A stretch of DNA of 64,000 nt from a bacterium (GTDB lineage: Bacteria > Acidobacteriota > Thermoanaerobaculia > Multivoradales > J023). The position numbers and the translations under genes are program-made. Position 1 is the first letter of the stretch, and each line of letters starts with the position of its first letter. Below are positions 43,941 through 52,552 of the stretch, in pieces. Below the pieces are notes generated by a model, which worked only from the letters and a program-made list of their open reading frames with translations, ran no database searches and had not been told where the DNA came from. Where the stretch lies: NCBI GenBank assembly GCA_024226315.1, contig JAAELT010000684.1, forward strand, positions 62,001-126,000, written 5' to 3'.

Positions 43941-44540
43941 ATGGACGCGGCGAGCCCGCCGCCGGTCGGCGACATGCCTTTGAACGACACCGCCGCGAAC
44001 GACGCCGCCGCGAATGGTGCTGCCGCGAAAGACGGCGCCACGCCACAAGGTGCCGCGCCGGCGGACATCGCCTGGCGTGGCATCGAGCTCTGCCGTCAGG
44101 GGGAGTGGCAGGAAGGGCTGTACTGGCTGAGCCTCGCGGCGGGTGCCGAGGAACGCGGCAGCGAGCTGCCGGCGCTGTTCTACGCCTATCTGGGATACGG
44201 CGTCGCGAGGTACCAGAAGCAGACCCGCGAGGGTCTGAAGCTGTGCCGGCGGGCGGTGGAGCTGGAGTTCTACCAGCCCGAGGCCTACTACTTCCTGGCC
44301 CGGACCCACCTGCTGGCCGGCGATCGCCGCGCCGCCTTCGACGTCGTGGAGCGCGGCTTGCGGGTCGACTCGACCCACGAGGGTCTGAGCACGCAGCGCG
44401 TCGAACTCGGCGAGCGCCTGCCGCCGATGCTGTCGTTCCTGCCGCGCCGCCATGCGCTCAATCGCTGGCTGGGCATGGCGCGTCACCGCCTGCTGCGGCG
44501 CCACAAGCGCGGCGCCGGGCAGAGCGCTCACGCCGGCTGA
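43941..44540 (+). CDS. Small TPR-repeat protein
   Basis: The 199-residue cytosolic protein has a low-complexity Ala/Asn/Asp-rich N-terminus (about 1-42) followed by TPR-like helices: IELCRQGEWQEGLYWLSLAA, LKLCRRAVELEFYQPEAYYF, LARTHLLAGDRRAAFDVVER. The C-terminal region is basic. It likely mediates protein contacts. Its 3' end overlaps the convergent PPK2 gene by 13 bases, so the two transcripts would be antisense there. Confidence 0.78.
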   Translation: MDAASPPPVGDMPLNDTAANDAAANGAAAKDGATPQGAAPADIAWRGIELCRQGEWQEGLYWLSLAAGAEERGSELPALFYAYLGYGVARYQKQTREGLKLCRRAVELEFYQPEAYYFLARTHLLAGDRRAAFDVVERGLRVDSTHEGLSTQRVELGERLPPMLSFLPRRHALNRWLGMARHRLLRRHKRGAGQSAHAG

Positions 44541-45343
44541 TCGGCTTTACCGGCGCCGTTCTTCCCCGTTCCGGCGGAGCCTTTCTTTTTCTTCTTTTTC
44601 TTCTTGCCCTTCTTGGGCTCGGACTCGGCGCGCCGCTGCTCCGCCTCCACGAGGGCGACCACCGTGCGCAGGGTCTTGACCCTCGCCCAGCGCTTGTCCT
44701 CGCCCTCGATCACCGTCCAGGGTGCGTGCAACGTGCTGGTCTTGAGCAGCATGTCGTCGACGGCTTCTTCGTAGTCTCCCCACTTGTCGCGGTTGCGCCA
44801 GTCTTCGTCGGTGAGCTTCCAGGTCTTGTGCGGGGTGTGCTCGCGCGCCTCGAAGCGTCGCAGCTGCTCCGCGGGGCTGACGTGGAACCAGAACTTCGCG
44901 GTCAGGATGCCGGCCTCGTGCAGCTGGCGCTCGAAGTCGTTGATCTCGCGATAGGCTCGCTGCCACTCCTCCTTGGTGGCGAATCCCTCGCACCGCTCGA
45001 CCATCACCCGGCCGTACCAGCTGCGGTCGAAGATCAGCATCTGCTTCTCCTGCGGCGGCAACAGGCGGCGCCAGAAGCGCCACAGGTAGTGGTGGGTCTT
45101 GTCGTCGCCCGCCGGGGCCGCGATCGGGAAGACCTCGAAGCCGCGGGGATCGACCTTTTCGGTCAGCCGGCGGATCGAGCCGCCCTTGCCGGCGGCGTCC
45201 CAGCCTTCGAACACCAGCACCATGGAGCGCTTCTCGAAGTAGAGCCAGCGCGCCAGCTCGCGCATCCGAAGCTGGAGCTCCAGGAGCTGCTGCCGGTACT
45301 CGTCCCTCGCGAGGCTCAGGGAGAGGTCGACGGTTTCCAACAT
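44528..45343 (-). CDS. PPK2-family polyphosphate kinase, catalytic type, poly-Lys tail
   Basis: The 271-residue protein matches the C-terminal, active half of class II PPK2/Pap: Walker A FEGWDAAGKGGSIRRLTEKV, Walker B MLIFDRSWYGRVMVERCEGF with the catalytic Asp, and lid residues HTPHKTWKLTDEDWRNRDKW. It moves phosphate between polyphosphate and nucleotides (AMP or ADP). The last 35 residues are strongly basic (KKGKKKKKKKKGSAGTGKNG), which could bind polyphosphate. It follows a second PPK2 gene after three bases; in Pap proteins the two domains are normally one chain. Confidence 0.93.
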   Translation of the reverse strand: MLETVDLSLSLARDEYRQQLLELQLRMRELARWLYFEKRSMVLVFEGWDAAGKGGSIRRLTEKVDPRGFEVFPIAAPAGDDKTHHYLWRFWRRLLPPQEKQMLIFDRSWYGRVMVERCEGFATKEEWQRAYREINDFERQLHEAGILTAKFWFHVSPAEQLRRFEAREHTPHKTWKLTDEDWRNRDKWGDYEEAVDDMLLKTSTLHAPWTVIEGEDKRWARVKTLRTVVALVEAEQRRAESEPKKGKKKKKKKKGSAGTGKNGAGKADQPA

Positions 45344-45346
45344 GGC

Positions 45347-46129
45347 TCAAGAACCCCCGGTGTCGTCGTCGTCATCGTCATCGTCGCCGCTGGCCAATTC
45401 CGGCGGCAGCAGGTCCCGGGCCTTCATCGCATCCTCGAGCCGTTCGACGATCGTCTCGAACACGGTGATCCGGGCCCAGCGCGGGTCGGTGGCTTCGACA
45501 ATCTTCCAGGGGCCCGCCGCGGTTTCCGTGCGCGCCAGCATCTCCTCGACCAACCGGTGGTATTTTTCGTATCGCCGGTGATGTTTCCAGGCACGTTTGC
45601 CGAGCCTCCAGCTCTCCGCCGGGTCCTGCTCCATCTCCTGGTAACGCTCCTCCCGCTTCTCCTTGCTGATGTGCAGGAAGAGCTTGATCAGAACGTAGCC
45701 GTCGTCGGTCAGCGCGCGCTCGAAATCGAGGATGTCGCGTACCGCCCGGTGCCAGTCGAGCTCGCCGCGGCGTTGTTCGCCGCGGTCCAGCAGCGCTCGG
45801 CGGTACCAGCTGCGGTGGAAGATCGTCATCTGGCCGTAGTTGGGGATTTCGAGCCAGAAGCGCCACATCCAGGGCAGGTACCGCTCGTAGGTCCGCGGCT
45901 CGCGGGTCACGTAGTGGAGCCGGTACCCCCGGGGCTCGAGACGCTCGGTCACCTTGCGCACGCAGTCGCCCTTGCCGGAGCCGTCCCAGCCTTCGAACAC
46001 CAGGACGTTCGCCATGCCCGCCTGCCACGACGCCTGTTGCAGTTGCAGCAGACGCCGGCGCAGCTTCGGCAAGCGTTCCTGGTAGGCCTCTTTCGAGAGT
46101 TTCTTGTTGAGGTCGATCAAATCCAGCAT
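45347..46129 (-). CDS. PPK2-family protein with degenerate Walker B, poly-Asp tail
   Basis: The 260-residue protein has Walker A FEGWDGSGKGDCVRKVTERL but Walker B reads MTIFHRSWYRRALLDRGEQR, with His in place of the catalytic Asp. This resembles the non-catalytic N-terminal half of two-domain Pap enzymes. The C-terminus carries eight consecutive aspartates before TGGS. It lies upstream of the active PPK2 gene with three bases between them. It probably serves as a regulatory or structural partner; catalytic activity of its own is doubtful. Confidence 0.9.
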   Translation of the reverse strand: MLDLIDLNKKLSKEAYQERLPKLRRRLLQLQQASWQAGMANVLVFEGWDGSGKGDCVRKVTERLEPRGYRLHYVTREPRTYERYLPWMWRFWLEIPNYGQMTIFHRSWYRRALLDRGEQRRGELDWHRAVRDILDFERALTDDGYVLIKLFLHISKEKREERYQEMEQDPAESWRLGKRAWKHHRRYEKYHRLVEEMLARTETAAGPWKIVEATDPRWARITVFETIVERLEDAMKARDLLPPELASGDDDDDDDDTGGS

Positions 46130-46141
46130 CGATGGTTCCCT

Positions 46142-47899
46142 CTAGGCTTCGCTGGTCAGGTGCTCCCCCCCCGCCTCCGGCACCGCCGCCCGCGCCATGC
46201 GCTTGGTGAAGTAGTAGATCCGCTTGAGGTTCTCGATGATTCCCATTTCCACCGTGTAGGCCGGCAGCCGGTTGGGCTCCTCGGCGACCAGGCGCTGCGC
46301 CTGGTGGAGCGCGGCGGAGTCCGCCAGCCGGTTGATCTCCTGCTTCATGCTGGTCACCACGGTCCGCGCCTCGGCGCTCTTGGTGGTCACCGCCGACATC
46401 GCCGCGTCGAACGCCTTGCCGACGGCGACGTGGAAGCCCTCGATCACCTCCCGGGTGGCGTCGCTGATGACCACCTGCTGTTCCAGACGGCGCGTGCCGA
46501 TGGTCACCAGGTTGGTCTCGATCAGATCGCCGATGTTCTCGAGGTCGTTGGCCGCTTCCAGTAGCCGGATATGCTCTTCGGTCTGCTCCTCGGAGAGCGT
46601 CTGCTGACTGATCTGGCCCAGGTAGGTGACGACCCTGCCGTGGAGCTCGTCGACGGCGTCGTCCATGGCGGCGATCTCCTCGAGGTCTTCTTTGTCACCG
46701 CGCAGGACCGCGGGCAGGAACGAGGCGAGCATCTTCTTGGTCCGGTCGCCCATGTGCAGGATCTCGAGCCGGACCCGATCGAGAGCCAGGGGCGGAGTGG
46801 AGAGCAGCTCCACGTCCAGGTACTTGGCGCGCACCACCGCTTCTTCCTCGATCGAGCGATCCGGCACCAGCCGCTCGGACAGGCGGGCGAACCATGGCGC
46901 GAAGCCGAGGAACAGCACGGTGTTGGCGACGTTGAAGATCGTGTGAGCGTTGGCAATCTGCCTTGGCGCCTCGGCCGCCAGCCGCGCCGCGCCGGTGAGC
47001 TCTTCGGCCTGCGGAGAGACGGCGGTGACGACCGCCGCCAGCTGATCGATCAGGCCTACCCACACCAGGACCCCGGCGACGTTGAACAGCACGTGGACCG
47101 TCGCCGCCCGCAGCGCCTCGCGCGGCCTGCCGATACTCGCCAGCAGAGCCGTCACACAGGTGCCGATGTTGGAGCCGAAAGCCAGGGCAATCCCCGCGGG
47201 CAGACTGATCAGGCCACCGCTTGCCATCACGATGACGATGCCGGTGGTCGCCGAGGACGACTGTACGAGGGCGGTAAAAAGAGCGCCCACCAGAATGCCC
47301 AGAATCGGGTTCTCGAGGCGAACCATCCAGTCGAGAAAAGGCTGGTAGTCGCGCAGCGGCTCCATCGCCGAGCTCATCACCCCCATGCCGAAGAAGATCA
47401 GGCCGAGCCCCATGACCCCCGCGCCCTGCTGTCTGCGGCGCTCGCGCTTGGCGGTGAACATCACGGCGAAACCGGCGGCGATCAAAAGCAGCGCGTACTT
47501 GGTGACCTTGAAGGCGATGATCTGGGCGGTGATGGTGGTGCCGATATTGGCTCCCATGATCACGCCGATCGACTGCGACATCGACATCAGGCCGGCGGTG
47601 ACGAAGCCCACGACCAGCACGGTGGTCACCGACGAGCTCTGGATCACCGCGGTGACGAAGGCGCCGGTGAGCGCGCCCGTCACCCGGTTGGTGGTGAGCT
47701 TGGCCAGGATCGTGCGCATGCGCTCGCCGGCCACCACCTTCAGGGCATCGGCCAGCTGCTCCATGCCGAAGAGGAAGAGAGCCAGGCCGCCGAGGAGCCC
47801 CATCAGCAGCGGAAAGAGATCGAGCTCGGAAGTCGTCGTCGCCGGTGCGCCCCCGGAGGCCAGCATCGTGAGCGAGCTCAGGGCGGCCAGGGGCATCAA
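46142..47899 (-). CDS. Na/Pi cotransporter-type protein with PhoU domain
   Basis: The 585-residue protein has an N-terminal membrane part (about 25-350) with two inverted PNaS repeats: QSSSVTTVLVVGFVTAGL with GANIGTTITAQ, and QSSSATTGIVIVMASGG with GSNIGTCVTAL. A C-terminal PhoU-like helical domain (about 380-570) follows. It likely moves phosphate with sodium, as in YjbB/NptA; YjbB exports phosphate. It overlaps the universal stress gene upstream by four bases and lies 12 bases before the PPK2 genes, pointing to a phosphate-polyphosphate operon. Confidence 0.93.
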   Translation of the reverse strand: MMPLAALSSLTMLASGGAPATTTSELDLFPLLMGLLGGLALFLFGMEQLADALKVVAGERMRTILAKLTTNRVTGALTGAFVTAVIQSSSVTTVLVVGFVTAGLMSMSQSIGVIMGANIGTTITAQIIAFKVTKYALLLIAAGFAVMFTAKRERRRQQGAGVMGLGLIFFGMGVMSSAMEPLRDYQPFLDWMVRLENPILGILVGALFTALVQSSSATTGIVIVMASGGLISLPAGIALAFGSNIGTCVTALLASIGRPREALRAATVHVLFNVAGVLVWVGLIDQLAAVVTAVSPQAEELTGAARLAAEAPRQIANAHTIFNVANTVLFLGFAPWFARLSERLVPDRSIEEEAVVRAKYLDVELLSTPPLALDRVRLEILHMGDRTKKMLASFLPAVLRGDKEDLEEIAAMDDAVDELHGRVVTYLGQISQQTLSEEQTEEHIRLLEAANDLENIGDLIETNLVTIGTRRLEQQVVISDATREVIEGFHVAVGKAFDAAMSAVTTKSAEARTVVTSMKQEINRLADSAALHQAQRLVAEEPNRLPAYTVEMGIIENLKRIYYFTKRMARAAVPEAGGEHLTSEA

Positions 47900-48384
47900 C
47901 CTTCGCCTTTCGGCCGCTTGCCGGTCTTGACGATGGTCACCGGGATCGGCGCCAGCTGGGCGACCCGCTCGGCTTTCGACCCGAGCAGAAAGTGCGGCAG
48001 ACCTGTCCGCCCCTGGCTGCCGATGATGATCTGACGTGCCCTGGTCTTCTCCGCTACCTCCAGGATCCGGTTGACCGGCAGGCCGGTGACCAGCGCGGTC
48101 TCGGCAATCTTCAGAATCCTGAGCTTCGGATGTTTCTCGTCGAACTGCTTGAGGTAAGCATCCATCATGTCGCCCGCGGTTTCCTCCAACCGCCGGAGAC
48201 GGCCCTTCTTGCTGTTGTAGTAGCCGGGCGCCGCCGCCAGGTCATGCACCACGTGCAGGATCAGGAGCGGCGCCTGATAACGCGGCGCGGCGTCCGCGGC
48301 CCATCGCAAGACGGCTTCGGAGTAGGGCGAGAAGTCGATCGGGACCAGGAGGGGCTGTTTCTTGCTTTCTTTCTTCTTCGGCAT
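47896..48384 (-). CDS. Universal stress protein (UspA family)
   Basis: The 162-residue protein has the Usp fold: LLVPIDFSPYSEAVLRWAAD near the start, VNRILEVAEKTRARQIIIGS, and the ATP-binding GxxGRxGxxxxxxGS pattern in GSQGRTGLPHFLLGS. Its N-terminus is lysine-rich (MPKKKESKKQ). It heads the operon with the phosphate transporter and the PPK2 pair and may sense ATP. Its promoter region contains the minisatellites at 48415-48617. Confidence 0.93.
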   Translation of the reverse strand: MPKKKESKKQPLLVPIDFSPYSEAVLRWAADAAPRYQAPLLILHVVHDLAAAPGYYNSKKGRLRRLEETAGDMMDAYLKQFDEKHPKLRILKIAETALVTGLPVNRILEVAEKTRARQIIIGSQGRTGLPHFLLGSKAERVAQLAPIPVTIVKTGKRPKGEG

Positions 48385-48414
48385 GGTCTTCCAGCGCCTT
48401 GCAGCCGCCGCGGT

Positions 48415-48490
48415 CTCGAAGACGGTATTGTCTCGAAGACGGTATTGTATCGAAGACGGTATTGTATCGAGACGGCGCGGTATCGAAGAG
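48415..48490. repeat. 17-bp minisatellite in the usp promoter region
   Basis: Three near-identical units MTCGAAGACGGTATTGT (48415, 48432, 48449) are followed by a diverged 16-bp unit and a partial one. On the minus strand each unit supplies a TACAAT- or GACAAT-like hexamer, so the array repeats a possible -10 box of the usp operon. Confidence 0.85.
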
Positions 48491-48514
48491 TCTGGCGATC
48501 AGGTACTCTTGAGC

Positions 48515-48617
48515 TGTGCAGCCCATACACTGTACAACCTGCGTAGGCCTGTACAACCTGTGTAGGCCATGCAGCCCGCGCAGGACGTGCAGCCCGCGCA
48601 GGACGTGCAGCCCGCGA
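48515..48617. repeat. 18-19-bp minisatellite in a divergent promoter region
   Basis: About six units of the form TGYRCARCCYGYGYAGGMC follow one another, first as TGTACAACCTGCGTAGGCC twice and then as TGCAGCCCGCGCAGGACG. Many units contain a small CCTG/CAGG dyad. They fill most of the gap between the usp operon and the gene at 48708. No gene is recognised in the remaining 48618-48707. Confidence 0.85.
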
Positions 48618-48707
48618 TCGATCGATGCTAGGTGATCTGTTCTCCGCTGGGACCACCCGGCTGGGTAGTCCATCCCGAGTCCGCTGATTGCTACGATTTC
48701 CCCGGTC

Positions 48708-51170
48708 ATGAAGAAGGAAGAGCGCGACAGCTCCCGGCGCCGTAAACCGCTCGCGGTGGTGTGCTCGAAAGGCGTGCATCAGCGGTTCCTGCGCGGCATG
48801 GTCACCCACGACCTGGTTCAGCGGGGTCTGTCTTTCGACGACGCCTACGCCGCGGCTCACGCCATCCGCGACCGTCTGACGGACCACGAGGAGGTGTCGA
48901 CGGCGGAGATCCGTGACTTGATCCAGGAGCATCTGGAAGGCGTGTTCGGATCCGATCTGCCGTCGTACCTGCTGCAGCCGGTGCGTCCGGTCCCCGAACG
49001 ATTCGTGATCAAAGACGGCGTCAAGCAGCCGTTCTCCAGGGGCGTGCTGGCGCGCAGTATCTACGCCGCCGGGCTCGACCTCGACCGTGCTTACCGGCTG
49101 GTGGGAGAGCTCGAGCAGGAGCTGCGCGAAGAGGGCGTCACGGTCTCGCGCAGCGACGAGATCGCCCGTCGGGTGGCGGAGATCCTGGAGCGTCTGGAGA
49201 GCGCCAAGACCTCTCAGCGTTACTGGTTGATGCGCCGCATCCACCGGCTGCCGCGACCGCTGGTGATCTACCTCGGCGGCGCCAGCGGCACGGGCAAATC
49301 GACCCTGGCGCTCGAGATGGCGCCGCTGCTGCGTATCTACCGAATCACCTCGACCGACACCATCCGTCAGATGATGCGCATGGTGTTCTCACCCGCCATC
49401 CTGCCGGCACTGCACAGCTCGAGCTTCGAGGTGGCGCCGGCGTTCGGCCAGGAGCCCACGGTCGAGGACCGTTCGGTCACCACCGAGGACGACTTCGCGC
49501 AGCGCCTCACCGCCACCTTCGAGGAGCAGGCGACGCGGGTGTGCGTGGGCGTCCGTGCCGTCGTCGAGCGCAGCATCGCCGAGAGCATGAGCATCCTGGT
49601 GGAAGGCGTGCATCTCTACCCGCCGCTGGTGCCGTTCGGTGATCTGGAGGGCGCCGTCTACCAGATATCGATGATGCTCGCGACCCCGGACATCGAGGCC
49701 CATCGCGCGCGATTCCTGGCCCGCGGTCGCACGGGGCTTCGGCGCGCCGAGCGCTACGTGGAGAGCTTCGAGTCGATTCGGACGGTGCACGATTTCCTGC
49801 TGCAACAGGCCGAGACCCACGACGTGCCGCTGCTCGACACCTCGTTCGCGGAGCCGCCGGTGGTGCGTGGACTGCGGCTGGTGACCAGCATGCTGCAGAA
49901 GAGGAACCCCGCTCTGGCACAGCCGGAGTGGAGCGAGATCCCTTCGATCACACCGACCCTTCTACTGGTGATCGACGGCCTCGCCGACCGGCCGGTTCGG
50001 GCGCTGGGCGGGCGCACGCCGCTGCAAGCCGCGGAGACGCCCACTCTCGATCGGTTGGCGAAGGAAGGCCAGTGTGGACTCGCTGATCCGGTGGCACCCG
50101 GGGTGGTACCCGACACCGCCGCCGGCAGCCTGGCGCTCTTTGGCCAATCGCCTCTGGCGCTCAAGCGCGGGCCGGTGGAGGCTCTGGGGGCGGGGATCGA
50201 GCTTTCTCCAGGCGATATCGCCCTGCGCGGCAACTTCGCCACCCTCGACGGCAACAACCAGGTCGTCGACCGCCGGGCCGGTCGCATCCGCGAGGAGACC
50301 GAGAAGCTGGCGAAGGCGATCGACCGGCTGCCGCTGCCCGGCTTGTCCGGGGAAGCCGAAGTGCGGGTGAAGGCGGCCACCGAGCACCGCCTGGCGATCG
50401 TGCTGCGCGGTGACGGGTTGTCCTCGGCCATCCAGGGCTCCGATCCCGGAGACGGCTCGGCACCCGGGCCACCGCTGGCACCCGAACCCGTCGATCCGGG
50501 TGACGAGCGGGCGGTGGAGACGGCGAGAGTCCTGGCGCTGTTCGAGCAGAAGGCGCGCAAGGTGCTGGCAAGGCATGCCGTCAACAAGGCTCGCAAGCAG
50601 AAGGGGCTGCCGCCGGCCAACATCGTGCTCACCCGCGGCGCCGGCCGGATCCATCACCTCTTGCCGCTCGAGGACGCGGGCATTCCGCTGCGTCTGACCT
50701 GCATCGCCGGCGACCGCACCGTCCTCGGTCTGGCGGAGCTCCTGGGGGCGGTGACGGTGAGCCAGGAGAACATGACCGCCAACCTCGACACCGATCTGGA
50801 CGCCAAGTTCGAAGCCGCCGCGAAGGCCTTGAAGCGCAGCGACCTGGTCATGGTCCATGTCAAGGGCGCGGACATTGCCGCTCACGACCAGCGGCCGGAT
50901 CTGAAGGTCTCGTTCCTCGAGCAGATCGACTCGGCTCTGGGCACTTTCCTGGAGCGCTACAAGGGCGATCTGCGCGTCGCGGTGGCTGCCGATCACGCGA
51001 CCCTGTCAGAGAGCGGCCAGCACGCGGCCGATCCGCTGCCGGTGTTGATCTGGGGGCAAGCTATCGAAGCCGACGACGTGGAGAGCTTCGACGAGACCTC
51101 GGTGGCTGCCGGCGAGTTGCAACAGTTTCCCCTGCAGATGCTCCTCGAGCGTCTGTTCGAGCTGAGCTGA
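48708..51170 (+). CDS. Fusion of 2-phosphoglycerate kinase and archaeal-type phosphoglycerate mutase
   Basis: The 820-residue protein has two enzymes. The N-terminal part (about 10-410) resembles archaeal 2-phosphoglycerate kinase: two ATP-cone-like segments (KGVHQRFLRGMVTHDLVQRG; GVKQPFSRGVLARSIYAAGL), Walker A IYLGGASGTGKSTLALEMAP, STDTIRQMMRMVFSPAILPA and EGVHLYPPLVPFG. The C-terminal part (about 415-820) is cofactor-independent phosphoglycerate mutase of the ApgM type: LLLVIDGLADRPVRALGGRT, GPVEALGAGIELSPGDIALR, VVDRRAGRI, VKGADIAAHDQRPDLKVSFL and VAADHATLSESGQHAADPLP, so metal sites look complete. It would interconvert 3- and 2-phosphoglycerate and make 2,3-bisphosphoglycerate. The fusion is unusual. 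Confidence 0.88.
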   Translation: MKKEERDSSRRRKPLAVVCSKGVHQRFLRGMVTHDLVQRGLSFDDAYAAAHAIRDRLTDHEEVSTAEIRDLIQEHLEGVFGSDLPSYLLQPVRPVPERFVIKDGVKQPFSRGVLARSIYAAGLDLDRAYRLVGELEQELREEGVTVSRSDEIARRVAEILERLESAKTSQRYWLMRRIHRLPRPLVIYLGGASGTGKSTLALEMAPLLRIYRITSTDTIRQMMRMVFSPAILPALHSSSFEVAPAFGQEPTVEDRSVTTEDDFAQRLTATFEEQATRVCVGVRAVVERSIAESMSILVEGVHLYPPLVPFGDLEGAVYQISMMLATPDIEAHRARFLARGRTGLRRAERYVESFESIRTVHDFLLQQAETHDVPLLDTSFAEPPVVRGLRLVTSMLQKRNPALAQPEWSEIPSITPTLLLVIDGLADRPVRALGGRTPLQAAETPTLDRLAKEGQCGLADPVAPGVVPDTAAGSLALFGQSPLALKRGPVEALGAGIELSPGDIALRGNFATLDGNNQVVDRRAGRIREETEKLAKAIDRLPLPGLSGEAEVRVKAATEHRLAIVLRGDGLSSAIQGSDPGDGSAPGPPLAPEPVDPGDERAVETARVLALFEQKARKVLARHAVNKARKQKGLPPANIVLTRGAGRIHHLLPLEDAGIPLRLTCIAGDRTVLGLAELLGAVTVSQENMTANLDTDLDAKFEAAAKALKRSDLVMVHVKGADIAAHDQRPDLKVSFLEQIDSALGTFLERYKGDLRVAVAADHATLSESGQHAADPLPVLIWGQAIEADDVESFDETSVAAGELQQFPLQMLLERLFELS

Positions 51171-51185
51171 GGAGGGTTGCGAGAC

Positions 51186-52388
51186 GTGAGCGAGACGATC
51201 GTCGCCGGGCGCGAGACGGTGCTGGAGGTCCCAGAACGGATCGCGGGGATCGAGGTGCCGCGAGTGCTCGGCCGCGTCGAAGCTGCCGAGCTCGGACCGA
51301 CACTGATCGTGGTCGGCGGCATGCATGGCAACGAGCCCGCGGGCGTCAAGGCCTTGCAGCGGATTCTGGCGCGCCTCGAATCGGACCCCGTGGGTCTCGA
51401 CCGCGGCCGGCTGGTCGGTCTCACCGGCAACCGCAAGGCCCTGGCGGCGAAGCGGCGTTACCTGGTCAACGACCTCAACCGCTATTGGCTGCCGGGTCGG
51501 GTCGCGAGGCTGCGGGCCAGTACCGGTCCGCTCGACGGCGAGGACGAAGAGCTGCGGGATCTCAATCGCGAGATCGAGCGCCAGCTGTTCGAGGCCCGGG
51601 AGACAGTCTACCTGCTCGATCTCCACACCACCTCGGGCCCCGAGCTGCCGTTCGCCACCCACGACGACACCCTCCGCAACCGTCCCTTCGCCTTCGCTTT
51701 TCCGGTACCCGTGGTCCTGGGCCTGGAGGAGGAGCTGGTCGGTACGCTGAGCTCGTATGTCGGCACCCTGGGCGTGGTGACCGCCGGCTTCGAGTCGGGA
51801 CAGCACGACGCCGAGGCGGCGGTGGACCGGGCCGAGGCCGCGATCTGGATCGCGCTCGAGGCCAGCGGCGTGTTGCTGAAAGACAACCATCCCGAGGTCG
51901 AGGCCGCACGCCATCGCCTGGCCCGGGAGTGCAAGGGGTTGCCCCGCGTGGTGGAGGTGCGGCACCGGCACGCCATCACGCCGGACGACTCCTACCGCAT
52001 GAAGCCGGGCTACGAGAACTTTCAGGCTGTGGCCGCGGGCGAGCCGATCGGCCGCGACGGCCGGGGGCCGGTCGTCTCTCCTTTCTCCGGGCTGATCCTG
52101 ATGCCGCTCTACCAGAAGCAGGGCGCCGACGGTTTCTTCATCGTCCAGCGGGTGGCCCGGATGTGGCTCGAGGCCTCGGCGGTGGTGCGGCGCTGGCGTC
52201 TGGAGCGTCTGCTGCCCCTGCTGCCCGGGGTACGCCGGCATCCGGACCTGCCGGACAGCTTCGTCGTCGATCGTCGCTATGCGCGCTGGCTGGCACGCGA
52301 GTTCTTCCACTTGCTCGGTTACAAGCGCCTGGGCGACGCGAGTCGGGTGCTGATCATGTCGCGCCGGTTGCACGATCGTTCGCAATGA
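51186..52388 (+). CDS. AstE/AspA-family zinc deacylase
   Basis: The 400-residue protein resembles succinylglutamate desuccinylase and aspartoacylase: zinc motif VVGGMHGNEPAGVKALQRIL (His and Glu), LVNDLNRYW (substrate Arg/Asn region) and YLLDLHTTSGPELPFATHDD (zinc His). A catalytic Glu follows in TAGFESGQHD. A C-terminal extension (about 310-400) is helical. GTG 51186 is used because GGAGGG lies nine bases upstream; the TTG at 51177 is too close to it. It follows the kinase-mutase fusion after 15 bp. Substrate unknown. Confidence 0.88.
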   Translation: MSETIVAGRETVLEVPERIAGIEVPRVLGRVEAAELGPTLIVVGGMHGNEPAGVKALQRILARLESDPVGLDRGRLVGLTGNRKALAAKRRYLVNDLNRYWLPGRVARLRASTGPLDGEDEELRDLNREIERQLFEARETVYLLDLHTTSGPELPFATHDDTLRNRPFAFAFPVPVVLGLEEELVGTLSSYVGTLGVVTAGFESGQHDAEAAVDRAEAAIWIALEASGVLLKDNHPEVEAARHRLARECKGLPRVVEVRHRHAITPDDSYRMKPGYENFQAVAAGEPIGRDGRGPVVSPFSGLILMPLYQKQGADGFFIVQRVARMWLEASAVVRRWRLERLLPLLPGVRRHPDLPDSFVVDRRYARWLAREFFHLLGYKRLGDASRVLIMSRRLHDRSQ

Positions 52389-52552
52389 CACCTATCCCCC
52401 GGCACGGGCTTATAACATTGAGCCACCCGTTGGTGGGAGCAACTCCCCAGGCTTTCGGCGCCGAGGGTCCTATCCATTCGGCTGTTGTGTTGCCCCCTGT
52501 CGCGAGCCACGATCTATCGACCGTCGAAAATCGAGAACTCTAAGGAGAACCT

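Noticed and set aside
45347..46129. Second fully active polyphosphate kinase
   Set aside because: The Walker B aspartate needed for catalysis in PPK2 is replaced by histidine.
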